Origin: Aplysia californica | Taxonomy: Eukaryota; Mollusca; Gastropoda; Aplysiida; Aplysiidae | Direction of reading: 5' to 3' | NCBI RefSeq assembly: GCF_000002075.1 | Contig: NW_004797769.1 | Location: forward strand, 531,022 to 595,021 | DNA: 64,000 nt | Part shown: one piece after another, positions 63,451 to 64,000 of the stretch | How the letters are laid out: every line of letters starts with the position of its first letter | Numbering within the stretch: position 1 is the stretch's first letter | Notes under the pieces: model-generated | What the model was told of the DNA's origin: nothing | The model's input: only the letters and a program-made list of their open reading frames with translations | The model's database searches: none | Program-made: the position numbers and the translations under genes

Positions 63451-64000
63451 TCTCCACGCTAGAGTTCAGGATACGGAGCTTTCGGCTTTGAGCAGTGCAT
63501 AATATGGTTGTTTTAGACTACAGGAACGTACTTATTGTTTCGACAGGGGCGGGGCGTAGGTAAACGGTATCACAACCATTCGTATCATTCTGAATTCTTC
63601 GAACAGAGATTATGTTTTGCAAAAATGTAGATTATCAATAATTATCATCCGCAAAACTACGCAGTGTGGGACCAGTTCTCGAGAGAGAACTGATTATATT
63701 GCTATTATTACCTCTTCATTACGGTACAGTGTATTGTATTTTGTTCAGCTAAATTGAGCGTTCCTACTGGCACTACAGAAAAGACGTAAAAAAAGCGGCC
63801 AAAGTTCAACAAGCAATGTTGTACTTAAAAAAAAAAAGAAGAATTTATGCATAGGCCAATAGGCACATTAAAACAAATTTAAAAATGTAGTTTAAAAAAA
63901 CAAACCTCTAGTAGCCTAGCCTTTCGTCAAGGTTGTGAAATACAAACAGTGAATTAGATCTAGGTCTACCATTATTCTTATCTAAAATTTGATAGTGGTG
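63451..64000. other. Right edge of window, nothing recognised
   Basis: Includes a short inverted repeat GACCAGTTCTCGAGAGAGAACTG near 63671. No gene seen. Confidence 0.4.

Overview
This is animal nuclear DNA: spliced genes with GT-AG introns, microsatellites, and a dense load of small DNA transposons, SINEs and decayed LINEs, with a 603-base assembly gap at 3617-4219. The two proteins match animal HCCS and PTBP families closely. The repeat style (many AGATCTAGATCT and TAGGCCTA words, a tRNA-headed SINE, Tc1/mariner-like MITEs) suggests a mollusc, probably a gastropod; that is an inference from style, not a proof.

Layout. 1-5200: repeats and low-complexity sequence, no gene recognised. 5929-15266 (+): holocytochrome c-type synthase (HCCS), five coding exons, predicted 420 residues with an unusually long N-terminus carrying four Cys-Pro heme motifs. 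15267-25600: probable HCCS 3' region, then an intergenic stretch with SINE and LINE debris. About 25620-58545 (+): one large gene for a polypyrimidine tract-binding protein (PTBP1/2/3, hephaestus orthologue). It has 18 coding exons that join in frame to 529 residues, starting with an 8-base exon and including a 34-base microexon. 58550-64000: intergenic, with a foldback hairpin, a MITE fragment and a LINE remnant with a C-terminal endonuclease-like domain.

Most of the remaining sequence is mobile-element material. Several elements have visible terminal inverted repeats (TIRs) and target-site duplications (TSDs): Tc1/mariner-like MITEs (TA), hAT-like MITEs (7-8 bp), a piggyBac-like MITE (TTAA), a pair of copies of another TIR element, and two SINE families that share a 3' hairpin. 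Two nests can be read base by base: a mariner MITE inside a LINE inside a TIR element within HCCS intron 3, and a tRNA SINE inside a second SINE within a PTBP intron. I saw no LTR retroelement, retrovirus-like or Polinton-like element.

The two genes are functionally unrelated (mitochondrial heme attachment; nuclear RNA binding and splicing control) and simply lie in tandem on the + strand. The most informative signals are the PTBP microexon, whose skipping would give an immediate premature stop as in the vertebrate autoregulatory circuit; a decoy duplicated splice acceptor in the same gene; and the covarying hairpin at the SINE 3' ends.
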